A stretch of 64,000 nt of DNA from Bacillus sp. FJAT-25509 (lineage in GTDB: Bacteria > Bacillota > Bacilli > Bacillales > Bacillaceae_G): assembly GCF_001420605.1 (NCBI RefSeq), contig NZ_LJIZ01000033.1, positions 1-64,000 of the forward strand, read 5' to 3'. Positions 8,743-17,388 of this stretch are shown piece by piece; the stretch's first letter is position 1, and each line of letters starts with the position of its first letter. Under the pieces are notes generated by a model that saw nothing but the letters and a program-made list of their open reading frames with translations, had not been told where the DNA came from and did not search any database. Both the position numbers and the translations under genes were made by a program.

Positions 8743-8805
8743 TAAGGATTAAACTAAGAAGATCTTTTATTGAAATAGTTAATACATTTATAGTAGGAGA
8801 ATAAA

Positions 8806-9453
8806 ATGGCAAAAGAGAAAACCTTAGAACAAATTGCATATGAAAAATTAAAAAAATTGATCCTATCAGGTGAGTATCAAACTGGTATGCATTTGAAAGA
8901 AACTGCACTTGTTTCTGAATTACAAATGAGCAGAACACCGATTAGAAGAGCACTTGGAAGACTTGTATCCGAAGGGTTGTTATCACATAATAACTTTCAT
9001 GGAACGACTGTTACATATACTCATTTCACTTTACAAGAAATAATAAATATGATTGAAATTCAATGGTGCTTTGCTGTATTTTGTGTAGAAAAATCCCAAA
9101 GGAAGCATACTCCATTTAATGTTAAACTACTTAGAGAAATTACTGCCTCTATGGAAAAAGCATATCATCAAGATGATGCCCACAAATATCACAGTGCGTT
9201 AACTGAGTTTTATAAAACATTTTTACTAAATTCTCAAAACAATTTAATCATCGAAATGCTTGATAATTTATGGAAAAGATTTACTGAAGAAGCAACGTCA
9301 TCTAATGTATTTAATGTAAGAAAAAATAGAATCCCAAACACATTAGACTTATATAACTCTCTTATTGATTGTGTGGAAAAATCTGAATTTGATAAAGCGA
9401 CTGAAATTTTAACTCAACTTAAAGAGGAAGCATTTATGGATTTAATGTTCTAA
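8806..9453 (+). CDS. GntR family transcriptional regulator (FadR/FCD type)
   Basis: The protein has 215 residues. The N-terminal winged helix (about 5-70) shows EQIAYEKLKKLILSGEY, then MSRTPIRRALGRLVSEGLL, the classic GntR recognition-helix block. The all-helical C-terminal domain has FCD length, but I could not see all its metal-binding histidines. GTAGGAGA precedes the ATG. The gene stands alone and ends at its own terminator. A second GntR gene of similar plan follows 400 bp later, and the two probably arose by duplication. The ligand is unknown. Confidence 0.85.
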   Translation: MAKEKTLEQIAYEKLKKLILSGEYQTGMHLKETALVSELQMSRTPIRRALGRLVSEGLLSHNNFHGTTVTYTHFTLQEIINMIEIQWCFAVFCVEKSQRKHTPFNVKLLREITASMEKAYHQDDAHKYHSALTEFYKTFLLNSQNNLIIEMLDNLWKRFTEEATSSNVFNVRKNRIPNTLDLYNSLIDCVEKSEFDKATEILTQLKEEAFMDLMF

Positions 9454-9458
9454 TGTGT

Positions 9459-9497
9459 AAAAACATCTAAAGCTTTTAAGGCTTTAGATGTTTTTTA
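9459..9497 (+). terminator. Rho-independent terminator
   Basis: AAAAACATCTAAAGC pairs perfectly with GCTTTAGATGTTTTT around a seven-base loop, directly after the first GntR gene. Confidence 0.9.
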
Positions 9498-9896
9498 ATG
9501 ATTATCGATAATGTATTTATAATGACTTTTGTTGTATACAATCTTTATACAAAATTAATAATACCTCGAATTATTTACTTCAAAAATTCCTCTCATTTCA
9601 TTAAACAAATTGATAAATCCTATTAAATAATCTCTTCTTTTACCATATTATTGAAATAAATATTTTTCTATACTATTTTGTCAATTTTATTGTATACTTT
9701 GTGTATAATATTCGTTCTATTTCAAACACTTTTTCTTTTCTTCAATCTAGAAAAAAGGTTTAGTGAAAGCTGCGGTACATTACATTAGAATTGTGAGTAT
9801 AGTGGCTCGTTAACGAAACATGAGTGGTTTTAGATCAAATCGCACTCTTGTTTCGCTGTGCACAAAAATAACACCGAAAGTAGGATGGTGAGTTTA
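9498..9896 (+). promoter_or_regulatory. Leader and control region of the second GntR gene
   Basis: This AT-rich region contains the perfect palindrome TTGTATACAA (9532-9541), a weaker TTTATACAAA (9545-9554), and TTGTATAC (9690-9697) close to a TATAAT (9704-9709). Further down, CGAAACATGAGTG (9814-9826) pairs with CACTCTTGTTTCG (9843-9855) with one mismatch, forming a stable leader hairpin. The GTG at 9858 sits against this hairpin. I read the GTATAC sites as candidate autoregulatory operators and the hairpin as an untranslated leader structure. Confidence 0.45.
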
Positions 9897-10532
9897 TTGC
9901 CTAATATAACACTTGAACAAAAAGCTTATGAAGAAATAAAAAAATCTATAATACAAGGTAAATATTCTCCTGGTACTTATATAACTGAAGCATCACTTGT
10001 AAATGATTTGAACATGAGTAGAACCCCTATCCGAAGGGCGCTTGTCAAATTGGAATCAACTGGTTTGGTTAAACATTTTAAAAACCAGGGCTCAATGGTA
10101 CAAAACATTCAAATTACATTGATTGATATCGTAAATTTTTTAGAATGTCGTTTATTTTTAGGAATTGGAAGCATTGAAAAAGCTAAAAGGAAAATGCTTG
10201 ATTTTCCAATTTATGAAATGAATGAATGCATTCAGTTATTGAAAAATGCGGTTGCTGATGAAGAGCATGATTTATACTACGAAGAAGCAAATCGCTATCA
10301 TAATCTTATTTTACAAACAAGCCAAAATGATTTAATGATGGAAACAATCGGAGCTTTACAAAATAAATTTGAGATTATTGCAAGTAAATATTATTCCTAT
10401 AGAAGAAGTTCAGTTGAAAATCATATTAAGAAGTACGAAGAATTAACTAAATTTTTTGAAGAAAAAGAGTATGACCAAGCATTGAACCTGTATAATGAAA
10501 TGATGAAAGAAAAAATACAATCATTATTTTAG
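9897..10532 (+). CDS. GntR family transcriptional regulator (FadR type), second copy
   Basis: From a TTG start the protein has 211 residues. The winged helix shows LEQKAYEEIKKSIIQGKY and MSRTPIRRALVKLESTGLV. The C-terminal domain is helical, as in its neighbour. I prefer the TTG at 9897 because GGTGAG lies four bases before it and the product then starts in line with the first GntR protein (MPNITLEQ against MAKEKTLEQ). An upstream in-frame GTG at 9858 would add 13 residues but falls at the foot of a leader hairpin, and ATG 9885 has poor spacing. The ligand is unknown. Confidence 0.8.
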   Translation: MPNITLEQKAYEEIKKSIIQGKYSPGTYITEASLVNDLNMSRTPIRRALVKLESTGLVKHFKNQGSMVQNIQITLIDIVNFLECRLFLGIGSIEKAKRKMLDFPIYEMNECIQLLKNAVADEEHDLYYEEANRYHNLILQTSQNDLMMETIGALQNKFEIIASKYYSYRRSSVENHIKKYEELTKFFEEKEYDQALNLYNEMMKEKIQSLF

Positions 10533-10539
10533 AAACATG

Positions 10540-10577
10540 AAAAAAAGCCTTATTCTTCACTTCGAATAAGGCTTTTT
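10540..10577. terminator. Bidirectional terminator
   Basis: AAAAAAGCCTTATTC pairs with GAATAAGGCTTTTT over about 14 bp. It serves the second GntR gene and the convergent ABC exporter operon. Confidence 0.9.
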
Positions 10578-10611
10578 CAATGAAATTAGTACTTAAAAAA
10601 ACACTAACAAT

Positions 10612-11568
10612 TTAAGCTGTTACATCTCGTTTTGAAAATACAACCAATGATAATCCAAGGAAAATAACAAAATAGACTAATAATACAATTACTGAAAATG
10701 TCATTGTCATTCCTTCAATTGGTGGATTACCATTGACGTACTGCATTAAGTTTGTATTGGCAAATAAGATAAACTTTGTCCAATCAAAGAATCCAGCCAA
10801 AATAACTGTTACCGTATTTCCGACTGTTAATAGTAAAATTGAAATACCGATCGCAATTGTGTTGTTTCTAAATACTGTTGAAACCATAAACGCCATCGTA
10901 GCAAGCATAAATGTTTCGATGAAACTCATTACGTAAAGCTTTGCAGAATAGATCAGTCTACTTTGCTCTTCAACATGGCCATCGACATATGCTAAATATG
11001 AAGTATTCCCACTTCCTGTACCAAAAAGTGCTAAACCAAGTAGATTCGAAACTAAAAATAATATAAATAACATAGCAAAACCAAATAGAATACTAGTTAA
11101 ATACTTTGACATAATTATTTTTTTTCTAGAAAACGGACGGATTAGTAATAGCTTAATCGTACCCCAATTAAACTCACTCGCCACAATATTTGCAGAAACA
11201 ATAATCGTAAATAGTCCTACTAAAATAATTAAACTTGATGAAACATCCATAAAAGTCCAAACATTTGTCTTTTCATTTGGTGAAATATTATGATCTATTC
11301 TGTACTCATTAATTGCAATTGATCGTTCTAAATACTTTCTTTCAGGGTCATTTTTATCATTTATACCTTTTAATTGTTTTTTATCTTCTGCAGTTTGTAC
11401 TTGTAATGTTTGCTTCCAATTCGGGTCTGCATTTTGCTCTTTTTTATGTTCATTATATTTTACAAATGAACCCATAGCTCCTACTAGTAAAATAATGAGA
11501 GCAACCATCACTATTGTACCTGGTCTTTTAATAATCTTTATCCATTCATTTTGAATCAATTTTAACAT
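10612..11568 (-). CDS. ABC-2 type transporter permease
   Basis: This 318-residue protein has one N-terminal helix (about 18-36), a charged extracytoplasmic loop of about 65 residues with KKQLKGINDKNDPERKYLE, then five more helices. This is the plan of ABC-2 exporter permeases such as BcrB or the Bacillus YthQ-like proteins. It forms the membrane half of the exporter whose ATPase is encoded 54 bp upstream. AAAGGGA precedes the ATG. The substrate is unknown. Bacitracin or other peptide resistance, or membrane remodelling, is possible for the family. Confidence 0.85.
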   Translation of the reverse strand: MLKLIQNEWIKIIKRPGTIVMVALIILLVGAMGSFVKYNEHKKEQNADPNWKQTLQVQTAEDKKQLKGINDKNDPERKYLERSIAINEYRIDHNISPNEKTNVWTFMDVSSSLIILVGLFTIIVSANIVASEFNWGTIKLLLIRPFSRKKIIMSKYLTSILFGFAMLFILFLVSNLLGLALFGTGSGNTSYLAYVDGHVEEQSRLIYSAKLYVMSFIETFMLATMAFMVSTVFRNNTIAIGISILLLTVGNTVTVILAGFFDWTKFILFANTNLMQYVNGNPPIEGMTMTFSVIVLLVYFVIFLGLSLVVFSKRDVTA

Positions 11569-11622
11569 ATTCTAAGTCCCTTTCTTTTTGAAATTCTAAA
11601 GCATCAACAAATTAAAGAGTTG

Positions 11623-12519
11623 TTAAACATTCGTAATTTCTAAGAAACGATCTTCCAATGTTTTTGCATTTGCTTTAAATCCATATACGCGAATGCGATT
11701 TTCGACTAACAACTCAATTACATTCGGTACATCTTCTCTCGTTAATTCAATATGTATTTCTCCATCAACTAACTGAGCATTATGTTTAGCTAACACTTTT
11801 AGTGCAGTTTCATTATTATTCACTTCAATTGAATACGTTTGGACATCTTCAGTTGTAAGCTCTGTTACAGTTTGTACATCTATTAGCTTACCTTGTTGAA
11901 TAATGCCGATTCGATCACACATCATTTCCATTTCTGCTAATAAGTGACTCGATACAATAATGGCCATTCCTTTTTTCTTCGTAAGAAGCTGCAGGTGATC
12001 CCTCATTTCACGGATACCCGCTGGATCAAGTCCATTCGTAGGTTCATCAAGAATTAAAACCTTCGGGTCATGCAATAAACATTGAGCTAGACCAAGACGC
12101 TGTCTCATACCAAGAGAATATGTTTTAACTTTTTGACGAATAGCTCCAGTTAAACCAACAAGCTCAACAACTTCATCAATTTTCTCTTTTGTTACATTCT
12201 TATCCATTCGAGCATATTGCAGTAAATTATCATAACCACTTAGAAATTTATACAATTCTGGATTCTCTACAATTGCCCCTACATTCTTAATTGCTTCTTC
12301 AAAGTTGGACTTAATACTATGACCATTAATGACAACGTCACCTTCAGAAATATTCATCAAACCAACCATCATCCTGATCGTCGTCGTCTTACCAGCTCCA
12401 TTTGGACCTAAGAAGCCAAAAACTTCGCCTTCAAAAATATCAAAGCTTAAATCAGAAACAATCTTCTTCCCCTTTATTTCCTTTGATAAGTTCTTAATTT
12501 GTACAATTGCCTTTTTCAT
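11623..12519 (-). CDS. ABC transporter ATP-binding protein (BcrA/CcmA type)
   Basis: This 298-residue protein has a complete ATPase domain: Walker A GPNGAGKTTT (38-47), signature YSLGMRQRLGLAQ, Walker B VLILDEPTNGLDP and a switch histidine in VSSHLLAEME. The C-terminal 80 residues form the accessory domain seen in BcrA-type subunits. It powers the permease encoded directly downstream. AAGGAGG precedes the ATG. No regulator or two-component system is adjacent, so the substrate remains open. Confidence 0.93.
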   Translation of the reverse strand: MKKAIVQIKNLSKEIKGKKIVSDLSFDIFEGEVFGFLGPNGAGKTTTIRMMVGLMNISEGDVVINGHSIKSNFEEAIKNVGAIVENPELYKFLSGYDNLLQYARMDKNVTKEKIDEVVELVGLTGAIRQKVKTYSLGMRQRLGLAQCLLHDPKVLILDEPTNGLDPAGIREMRDHLQLLTKKKGMAIIVSSHLLAEMEMMCDRIGIIQQGKLIDVQTVTELTTEDVQTYSIEVNNNETALKVLAKHNAQLVDGEIHIELTREDVPNVIELLVENRIRVYGFKANAKTLEDRFLEITNV

Positions 12520-12579
12520 TTCGTCCTCCTTATTTCCAATATTTTCTAAATCTAATTCTATTTTAACAATTTAAGATAT

Positions 12580-13035
12580 TGAAAAAAACGGTCTAAAGAC
12601 TGAATTTATTAAAAAACGTAATGTATTATTACTAAATTATGATAAATATTACAATTTTTTGTGTTTTTCACTGTTTTTTGAAATCTAAACCTTTAGCGTG
12701 TTAAAAGAATTAAGTGGTGTGTTTATATATAGTCAATTGGGTGGTAAATCGAGAAGTAGACTTATATTATTTTAAAATTATGTGGCATCCATATGTATTC
12801 ATGCATGATATGAATGATCGATTGTAATACAAGTGGTAATTCCCGATTAGTTCCTTAGTTCCTCTTAAAACAAAAAAAAGCAGTTTCTACCTGCTCTAAA
12901 ACTAATCTACTATTCTCATTAATTAATCTTTTATTTATTGACATTAAGATTCACTTTCCTTTCATAATTTATTCTCCTTTCAAAAAAAATTTAAAGTATA
13001 ATTTAGTAAATTAGTATCCGATTAAAAAATAATAA
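12580..13035. other. AT-rich gap without a gene
   Basis: I see no convincing coding frame. Near 12872-12900, GCAG-TTTCTAC-CTGC within A- and T-rich flanks could be a weak terminator on either strand. The rest is low-complexity AT-rich sequence. Confidence 0.5.
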
Positions 13036-13038
13036 AAG

Positions 13039-13280
13039 GTGGTAAGTATTCTGAAGCAGCCAGTATTAATAGTTGTAGCACCAATTTTAATAGTTTTATT
13101 GTTTTTAATCATAAACATATTTGATGTACTCAATGATCCTTATCTTTTCAGACAAATTGGTTTTGTATTTTTACAACGCTATGGATATATGGTATATATC
13201 AAAATAGAAAGTCATTTTTAAAGATAGGTGCGATGATATTCTGTTACTTTTTATTAATGTTTTGGGGAAATATTCTCTGA
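13039..13280 (+). pseudogene. Small two-helix membrane protein, frameshifted
   Basis: The first 60 codons encode a hydrophobic segment (LIVVAPILIVLLFLIINIF) and stop at 13221. Moving forward one frame near the A-run at about 13200 restores coding (KSFLKIGAMIFCYFLLMFWG) up to a TGA at 13278-13280, adding a second membrane helix. One missing A in ATCAAAATAG would explain this. AAAGGTGG (13036-13043) sits seven bases before a CTG at 13051, where an ATG would be expected, so the start may also be damaged. The family is not recognised. Confidence 0.4.
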
Positions 13281-13520
13281 TCAATTAACACGATAGTATC
13301 AACAAATTCGTTCGGATTTCTGAGCGAAAAACAACCTATAAATATTCTAATATAGTTCAAATAGTATCTTTTACATAAATAGTGGTAATTCAGTGAAAAA
13401 AAAATGCTGTAGGTTTTCACCTTATCGCAACTTTTTTACATTAATTTTATAGTCACTGTTATTCTCAAAGTATGAAGCAAAATGTTAGGAAGAAATAGGC
13501 CTATAGAATCCAAAGAATGT
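13281..13520. other. Short AT-rich gap without a gene
   Basis: Nothing convincing is visible here apart from scattered stop codons in all frames. Confidence 0.4.
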
Positions 13521-13566
13521 TAAAAAAAAATAGCCTTATCCCTTTAATTTGGGCTAAGGCTATTTT
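13521..13566 (-). terminator. Rho-independent terminator of the ykvS-like gene
   Basis: AAAATAGCCTTA (13527-13538) pairs perfectly with TAAGGCTATTTT (13555-13566), and a T-tract follows on the minus strand, 20 bp after the gene. Confidence 0.85.
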
Positions 13567-13584
13567 CTAGGAAATTAAGTTTGT

Positions 13585-13845
13585 TTAACTTTTTGCAATA
13601 GGAGCTAAAATTTTATACTTTTTATGATTGATTACAGTGTGATCATGTTCATAATAATTTCGATGGTTACGATCATTTCTCATATCTACAATCACAGAGT
13701 TTGAAAGAACTTTTGTTACAACTCCTTTTACAAAATTCGGTCTGATTTCTCTTACTTTATCCTCTTTTGGCATAAATTCAATTTCGTCACCAGGTCTTAC
13801 ATAATATTTATTCATTGTTATGATTGTTTTATTATTTTTGCACAT
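13585..13845 (-). CDS. YkvS-like DUF2187 protein
   Basis: The protein has 86 residues. The core reads PGDEIEFMPK, GVVTKVLSNSVIVDM and TVINHKKYKIL, matching the small beta-barrel-like DUF2187 (PF09953) family that includes B. subtilis YkvS. An eight-residue charged insertion with histidines (DRNHRNYYEHD) lies in the middle. AAGGTGAT is spaced eight bases before the ATG at 13845, so I keep this start although an internal ATG could serve. The function of the family is not known. Confidence 0.8.
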   Translation of the reverse strand: MCKNNKTIITMNKYYVRPGDEIEFMPKEDKVREIRPNFVKGVVTKVLSNSVIVDMRNDRNHRNYYEHDHTVINHKKYKILAPIAKS

Positions 13846-13866
13846 CTGTTTATCACCTTTTTATTT

Positions 13867-14114
13867 ACTTTTATTTAATATTACTAAAATATCTGAATAT
13901 TCAAAAGTGAACTGGATACTAGATTTAATCGTGACTGTGTACCCAAAAATCCGTGTATAAATAGTGCTAGATAACTAATGTTATATTCTTTTATTGGGAA
14001 CATGATGGAGAAGTGTAAGGTCTAATTAAAAGCATTAAAGGACTATTATCTTTAATATAGAATTTATATTATTAGTTAATTTAGTTGTAAAATATTGGAA
14101 TTAAAAAAATGGTC
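13867..14114. other. Gap without a gene
   Basis: AT-rich sequence between two divergent small genes. It must hold promoters for both, but no single one stands out. Confidence 0.4.
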
Positions 14115-14126
14115 AGAGGGGATAAA

Positions 14127-14303
14127 ATGATAAAATTTTTAGTTATTAGCTTAATCTTTGTTCCTATTGTTATCATAGTTACAAATTCGGAATTGCAAAA
14201 TATTAGTGTTTGGATACTTTTCTTGCTATTTGCACAAAGTGCTGTCTATTCCATTTGGGACTATGTTGTAAAAAGAAAAAATAATAAGAAACTATTCAAC
14301 TAA
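14127..14303 (+). CDS. Small two-helix membrane protein
   Basis: The protein has 58 residues, starting at the ATG preceded by AGAGGGGAT at 14115-14123. An upstream in-frame ATG at 14109 would place that ribosome binding site inside the gene. Two membrane helices (MIKFLVISLIFVPIVIIV and SVWILFLLFAQSAVYSIW) are followed by a strongly basic tail, KRKNNKKLF. The family is not recognised. A terminator within repeat copy 2 ends the transcript. Confidence 0.65.
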   Translation: MIKFLVISLIFVPIVIIVTNSELQNISVWILFLLFAQSAVYSIWDYVVKRKNNKKLFN

Positions 14304-14388
14304 TGCAGTCCTTTAGTTGAACAACACGAGCTGCTTTTATGTGGCTTTTTTTATTTTAAGTAATTTGCAGATTAGTTGCATAAGAAAC
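14297..14388 (+). repeat. Intergenic repeat unit, copy 2
   Basis: It opens with CAACTAATGCAG and TTAGTTGAAC, contains the terminator at 14329-14352, and ends with AGTAATTTGCAGATTAGTTG and CATAAGAAAC. Box order and spacing match copies 1 and 3. The start overlaps the stop codon of the small membrane gene. Confidence 0.6.
14329..14352 (+). terminator. Rho-independent terminator
   Basis: AGCTGC pairs with GTGGCT (two wobble pairs) around TTTTAT, followed by TTTTTT. Confidence 0.7.
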
Positions 14389-14563
14389 AATAAATAATAA
14401 TGTGGTAAATGGGAAAATAAGGTAAAATAAATTATGTGTGTTACTACAGTTAAAGCTTCTTGGTGAAAACATTCTATTAATTAACTAAAAGAGAGAATAC
14501 ATAATTTTATATCTCTAATTCATATGGTGATATTCAACTTTATGAAAGATTAAGGAGCTAATT

Positions 14564-15379
14564 ATGGAATTTATTACAGGAAAAGTAGTCATTATATCTG
14601 TATTTATATTTATAGTGACAATGATTGAAACTTTGGCTTATTCTACCAGAATTTCGGGTGCAAGAGTGAAACTAATTGCAACCGCATTATCATTATTTAG
14701 TACACTAGTAATCGTTTCAAGGTTTTCTACTATGATACAGCAACCAATGACTGCAAAACTCATTGCTAAAGCACCTGATGTTAACAAATTAACTTTTATA
14801 GAGGAACAATATAGGATCTTAATTGGGGTAACTACACTTGGAGTGTTATTTGGAATACTTCTATTTCCTACTTTTGTAAATATCTTTTCTAGGGCAATCA
14901 TTCTGTTATCAAATGAACGTGGTTCAGTTATCGGACTGTTTATTAGTCAGTGTAATCGTAATGGATTTAATAATATTGTTAAGTGTTTTAGAGTGCCAAG
15001 TTTATCATATCTAAAAGGAATTACATTAAAAACGATTCCAAAACGGCTTTTTGTTGTAAATGTTATTATTACATCTGTATACACAATATCGGTTCTTTCA
15101 TCAATCTATGCATCATTGATAGTACCGAAAGAATTTGCTCAAGCGGCATTAATGTCATCTGGAATTGTTAATGGTATATCTACAATTTTACTAACATTAT
15201 TTATTGACCCTAAAGCTTCTGTTTTAGCAGATCGAGTAATGAAAAAACAAAGTGATTATATTTACTTAAAAAGCTATTCGATCACAATGATTAGTTCTAA
15301 ATTTTTTGGTACAATCTTGTCTCAACTTATATTTATTCCTGCTGCATATTATGTTGCTTGGTTTGCAAAGTGGATCTAA
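14564..15379 (+). CDS. amj: Alternative lipid II flippase Amj
   Basis: This 271-residue protein has about six to eight membrane helices. IETLAYSTRISGARVKLIATA at residues 21-41 and the closing LFIDPKASVLADRVM block are hallmarks of the Amj (YdaH, DUF2837, PF10997) family, and the length matches B. subtilis Amj (about 268). Amj moves lipid II across the membrane and can replace MurJ. In B. subtilis it is under sigma M control and responds to envelope stress. AAGGAGC lies eight bases before the ATG. It is monocistronic and ends in repeat copy 3. Confidence 0.85.
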   Translation: MEFITGKVVIISVFIFIVTMIETLAYSTRISGARVKLIATALSLFSTLVIVSRFSTMIQQPMTAKLIAKAPDVNKLTFIEEQYRILIGVTTLGVLFGILLFPTFVNIFSRAIILLSNERGSVIGLFISQCNRNGFNNIVKCFRVPSLSYLKGITLKTIPKRLFVVNVIITSVYTISVLSSIYASLIVPKEFAQAALMSSGIVNGISTILLTLFIDPKASVLADRVMKKQSDYIYLKSYSITMISSKFFGTILSQLIFIPAAYYVAWFAKWI

Positions 15380-15389
15380 AACTCTTATT

Positions 15390-15480
15390 CAATTAAAGCA
15401 TTAATTAGTTGAACTACCCAAAGCTGCTTCGGTAGCTTTTTTCTTATTCAAGTAAATGGCGATTAGTTGCTTAAGAAAAA
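15390..15480 (+). repeat. Intergenic repeat unit, copy 3
   Basis: Box order is as in the other copies: CAATTAAAGCATTAATTAGTT with GAACTACCC, then a terminator, then AAGTAAATGGCGATTAGTTG and CTTAAGAAAA. Outside the hairpin it matches copy 2 well, although the neighbouring genes are unrelated. Confidence 0.6.
15420..15442 (+). terminator. Rho-independent terminator with TTCG tetraloop
   Basis: AAAGCTGC (15420-15427), a TTCG tetraloop, then GTAGCTTT and further T residues. It terminates amj. Confidence 0.9.
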
Positions 15481-15978
15481 TGGTATTATTATAATATTAG
15501 GTTCAAGGGATTTAGGAGCAGAACAATTAGATCTCTAAAATGATTAATCCTAATTAAAAGATACGGTTAATTAATCTTTTTGGAGTAAGAGTTAAAATAA
15601 ATTTTCTTCTTGAACTACCCTACCAAATACTAAAATTAAAAGGCAGCCATTGGCTGCCTTTCTTGATTGGTCTGCTAAGTATGCGTTAGTTATGTAAGGA
15701 AATTTAGTTTTATAATTCTATTACCGAAGTCAGCATCAACAAAATTATCGCTAATATTTTTATATAGAAAGAAAGATTTGAGCAAAAAAACATTACCTAA
15801 TATCTTAAAAGTAAAGCCAAGCTTATTATTATAATAATTACTTTTACATTCTTTAACTAAATTATTAATTATAAAAACATACTTGCACTCTTAAGTAACT
15901 AATTTTATTTATTAATAATATGGTCGTCAACTTACTCCCTGATTTAGTTGAATAGAAATCTATATTAAAGTAGAACAA
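15481..15978. other. Gap with a partial repeat unit and an isolated terminator
   Basis: No gene is visible. TTGAACTACCC (15610-15620), a terminator (15639-15664) and AAGTATGCGTTAGTTATGTAAGGAAA look like a diverged copy of the intergenic repeat. The single box GATTTAGTTGAATAGAAA lies near 15942. A decayed gene may have sat between copy 3 and this partial copy. Confidence 0.45.
15639..15664 (+). terminator. Rho-independent terminator without an upstream gene
   Basis: AAAGGCAGCCA and TGGCTGCCTTT form an 11-bp stem followed by CTTG. No plus-strand gene is visible in the preceding 200 bp. Confidence 0.7.
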
Positions 15979-16572
15979 TTAAACTTCGAAATCATCAATT
16001 ATTTCTACTACTTTAATTTTCCCATTAATTAATAGCTCAGGAAGTTCATTAGTAACATTACCCTTCCAATATTCTCTAGCTTGTTCAATTTTCCGAGCAA
16101 ATGGTACACCATCTTCCTTTGGTAAAAGATTTCCATCCCCTTCAAAGGAACTCCCATTAACGCTTAGTTTAACGATTTGTAAAACTTTTCTATTGAACGA
16201 ATCAAATATTCCCTTCCATTTCAAAGCATCTTCGTAATTTTTGGCAGCGTATAAGCAAGACAGTCTAGACGGATATTCTGGATATTCTTGTAGTCTAACC
16301 ATTTCTAAAATTACTTCTCTAATTGCCCTAGTTGTTTGACCTACATACTTCTTAGCAACTTCAGCGTTTTCTGCATCCAGTTTCAAACCTGTTTCAGTAA
16401 AATGTCTGTAAAAAATCTGTATGAAATCTTCACCTTTAGTATTTAATTGCTCCATTTCAAAAAAGAAGCTATATAAGGTATTTTTCTGTTCACTGTTGAA
16501 TTCAATTATCTGCCCAAGGATCATTTTTTTTCTAGTAACAATGTGATAAACATATATTTCATTATCTTTCAT
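15979..16572 (-). CDS. DUF2441 domain protein
   Basis: The 197-residue protein opens [17 protein letters not shown], then [20 protein letters not shown], the conserved start of DUF2441 (PF10386). I choose the ATG at 16572 because GTAGGAGA lies about eight bases upstream. The first possible ATG is nine codons earlier and lacks such a site. The later [20 protein letters not shown] and [15 protein letters not shown] parts suggest an ADP-ribosyltransferase-like or phage-type fold, but I cannot confirm it. The function is unknown. Confidence 0.7.
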   Translation of the reverse strand: MKDNEIYVYHIVTRKKMILGQIIEFNSEQKNTLYSFFFEMEQLNTKGEDFIQIFYRHFTETGLKLDAENAEVAKKYVGQTTRAIREVILEMVRLQEYPEYPSRLSCLYAAKNYEDALKWKGIFDSFNRKVLQIVKLSVNGSSFEGDGNLLPKEDGVPFARKIEQAREYWKGNVTNELPELLINGKIKVVEIIDDFEV

Positions 16573-16733
16573 AGTTCGTCTCCTACTTGAATACATCATT
16601 AATTATCCTTATTTTACCAGAAATAATAAATCCTTTGTTCAACTAATCAACCATAAATTGAAATAGAGAATGATCGAATAATGATTATCCTCTTATTTTT
16701 TGTTTAGCTAATGTACTGCTTTAGTTGAATAAT

Positions 16734-17279
16734 TTAATACCACTCGTTTACTAATAGACCGTAAATAATATGGTCTACATAATGGTCATACAACCACTCT
16801 GCTTGCCTGATTTTACCTTCTTCAACGAATCCAAATCTTTCAGGAAGTGCTCTACTTTTGTTATTTTCAACAGCGACACTAACTTCAATTTTATTCAGTC
16901 CAAGATTTTTAAATCCATAATCAATTAAAGATTTAAATGCTTTTGACATAATTCCTTTACCTTGGAAGTGCTCCCCTAACCAATAGCCAATTGTTCCAAT
17001 TTTATTTAACTTATTAATGTCGTTAAAACCAATTGTACCTGCAATTTTCCCTTTATAAATAATAGCGAATGACCTAGGTATTCCACCATTTTCAGCAAAT
17101 GATTTCAACCTTGCATTAATATTTTGAGCAGTATCTTCTACACTTTCAATGAAATCTAACCAACCAAGCCATTCTTTTAAGTAAGCCTTTGAACTGATCG
17201 TTAAATTATAAAATTCTTCAGCATCATTAATATTCAACATTCTTAACGACACATCTTCGTCGACCTTATGTATTAACAT
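16734..17279 (-). CDS. GNAT family N-acetyltransferase, RimL/YdaF-like
   Basis: The 181-residue protein starts at the ATG preceded by GAGGGGAAAG. An earlier in-frame start would add 15 residues with no binding site. IGYWLGEHFQGKGIMSKAF is the acetyl-CoA pyrophosphate-binding block, and NNKSRALPERFGFVEEGKIRQ is typical of the RimJ/RimL branch. Its length matches B. subtilis YdaF (183). In most relatives the second block reads NxxSxxxxxKxGF, here RFGF. It probably acetylates a ribosomal protein N-terminus or a small substrate. Confidence 0.87.
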   Translation of the reverse strand: MLIHKVDEDVSLRMLNINDAEEFYNLTISSKAYLKEWLGWLDFIESVEDTAQNINARLKSFAENGGIPRSFAIIYKGKIAGTIGFNDINKLNKIGTIGYWLGEHFQGKGIMSKAFKSLIDYGFKNLGLNKIEVSVAVENNKSRALPERFGFVEEGKIRQAEWLYDHYVDHIIYGLLVNEWY

Positions 17280-17388
17280 TTCTTTCCCCTCGCTAATAAA
17301 AAACGTTTTTAAATATTTTACCAAAAATATCCTATTACTTCATACTTCTTATTGAACTATACTGACATTTTAGTAGATAACAAAAAGG

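Noticed and set aside
9858-9896. GTG at 9858 as start of the second GntR gene
   Set aside because: No ribosome binding site precedes it, it abuts a leader hairpin, and it would add 13 residues absent from the paralogue.
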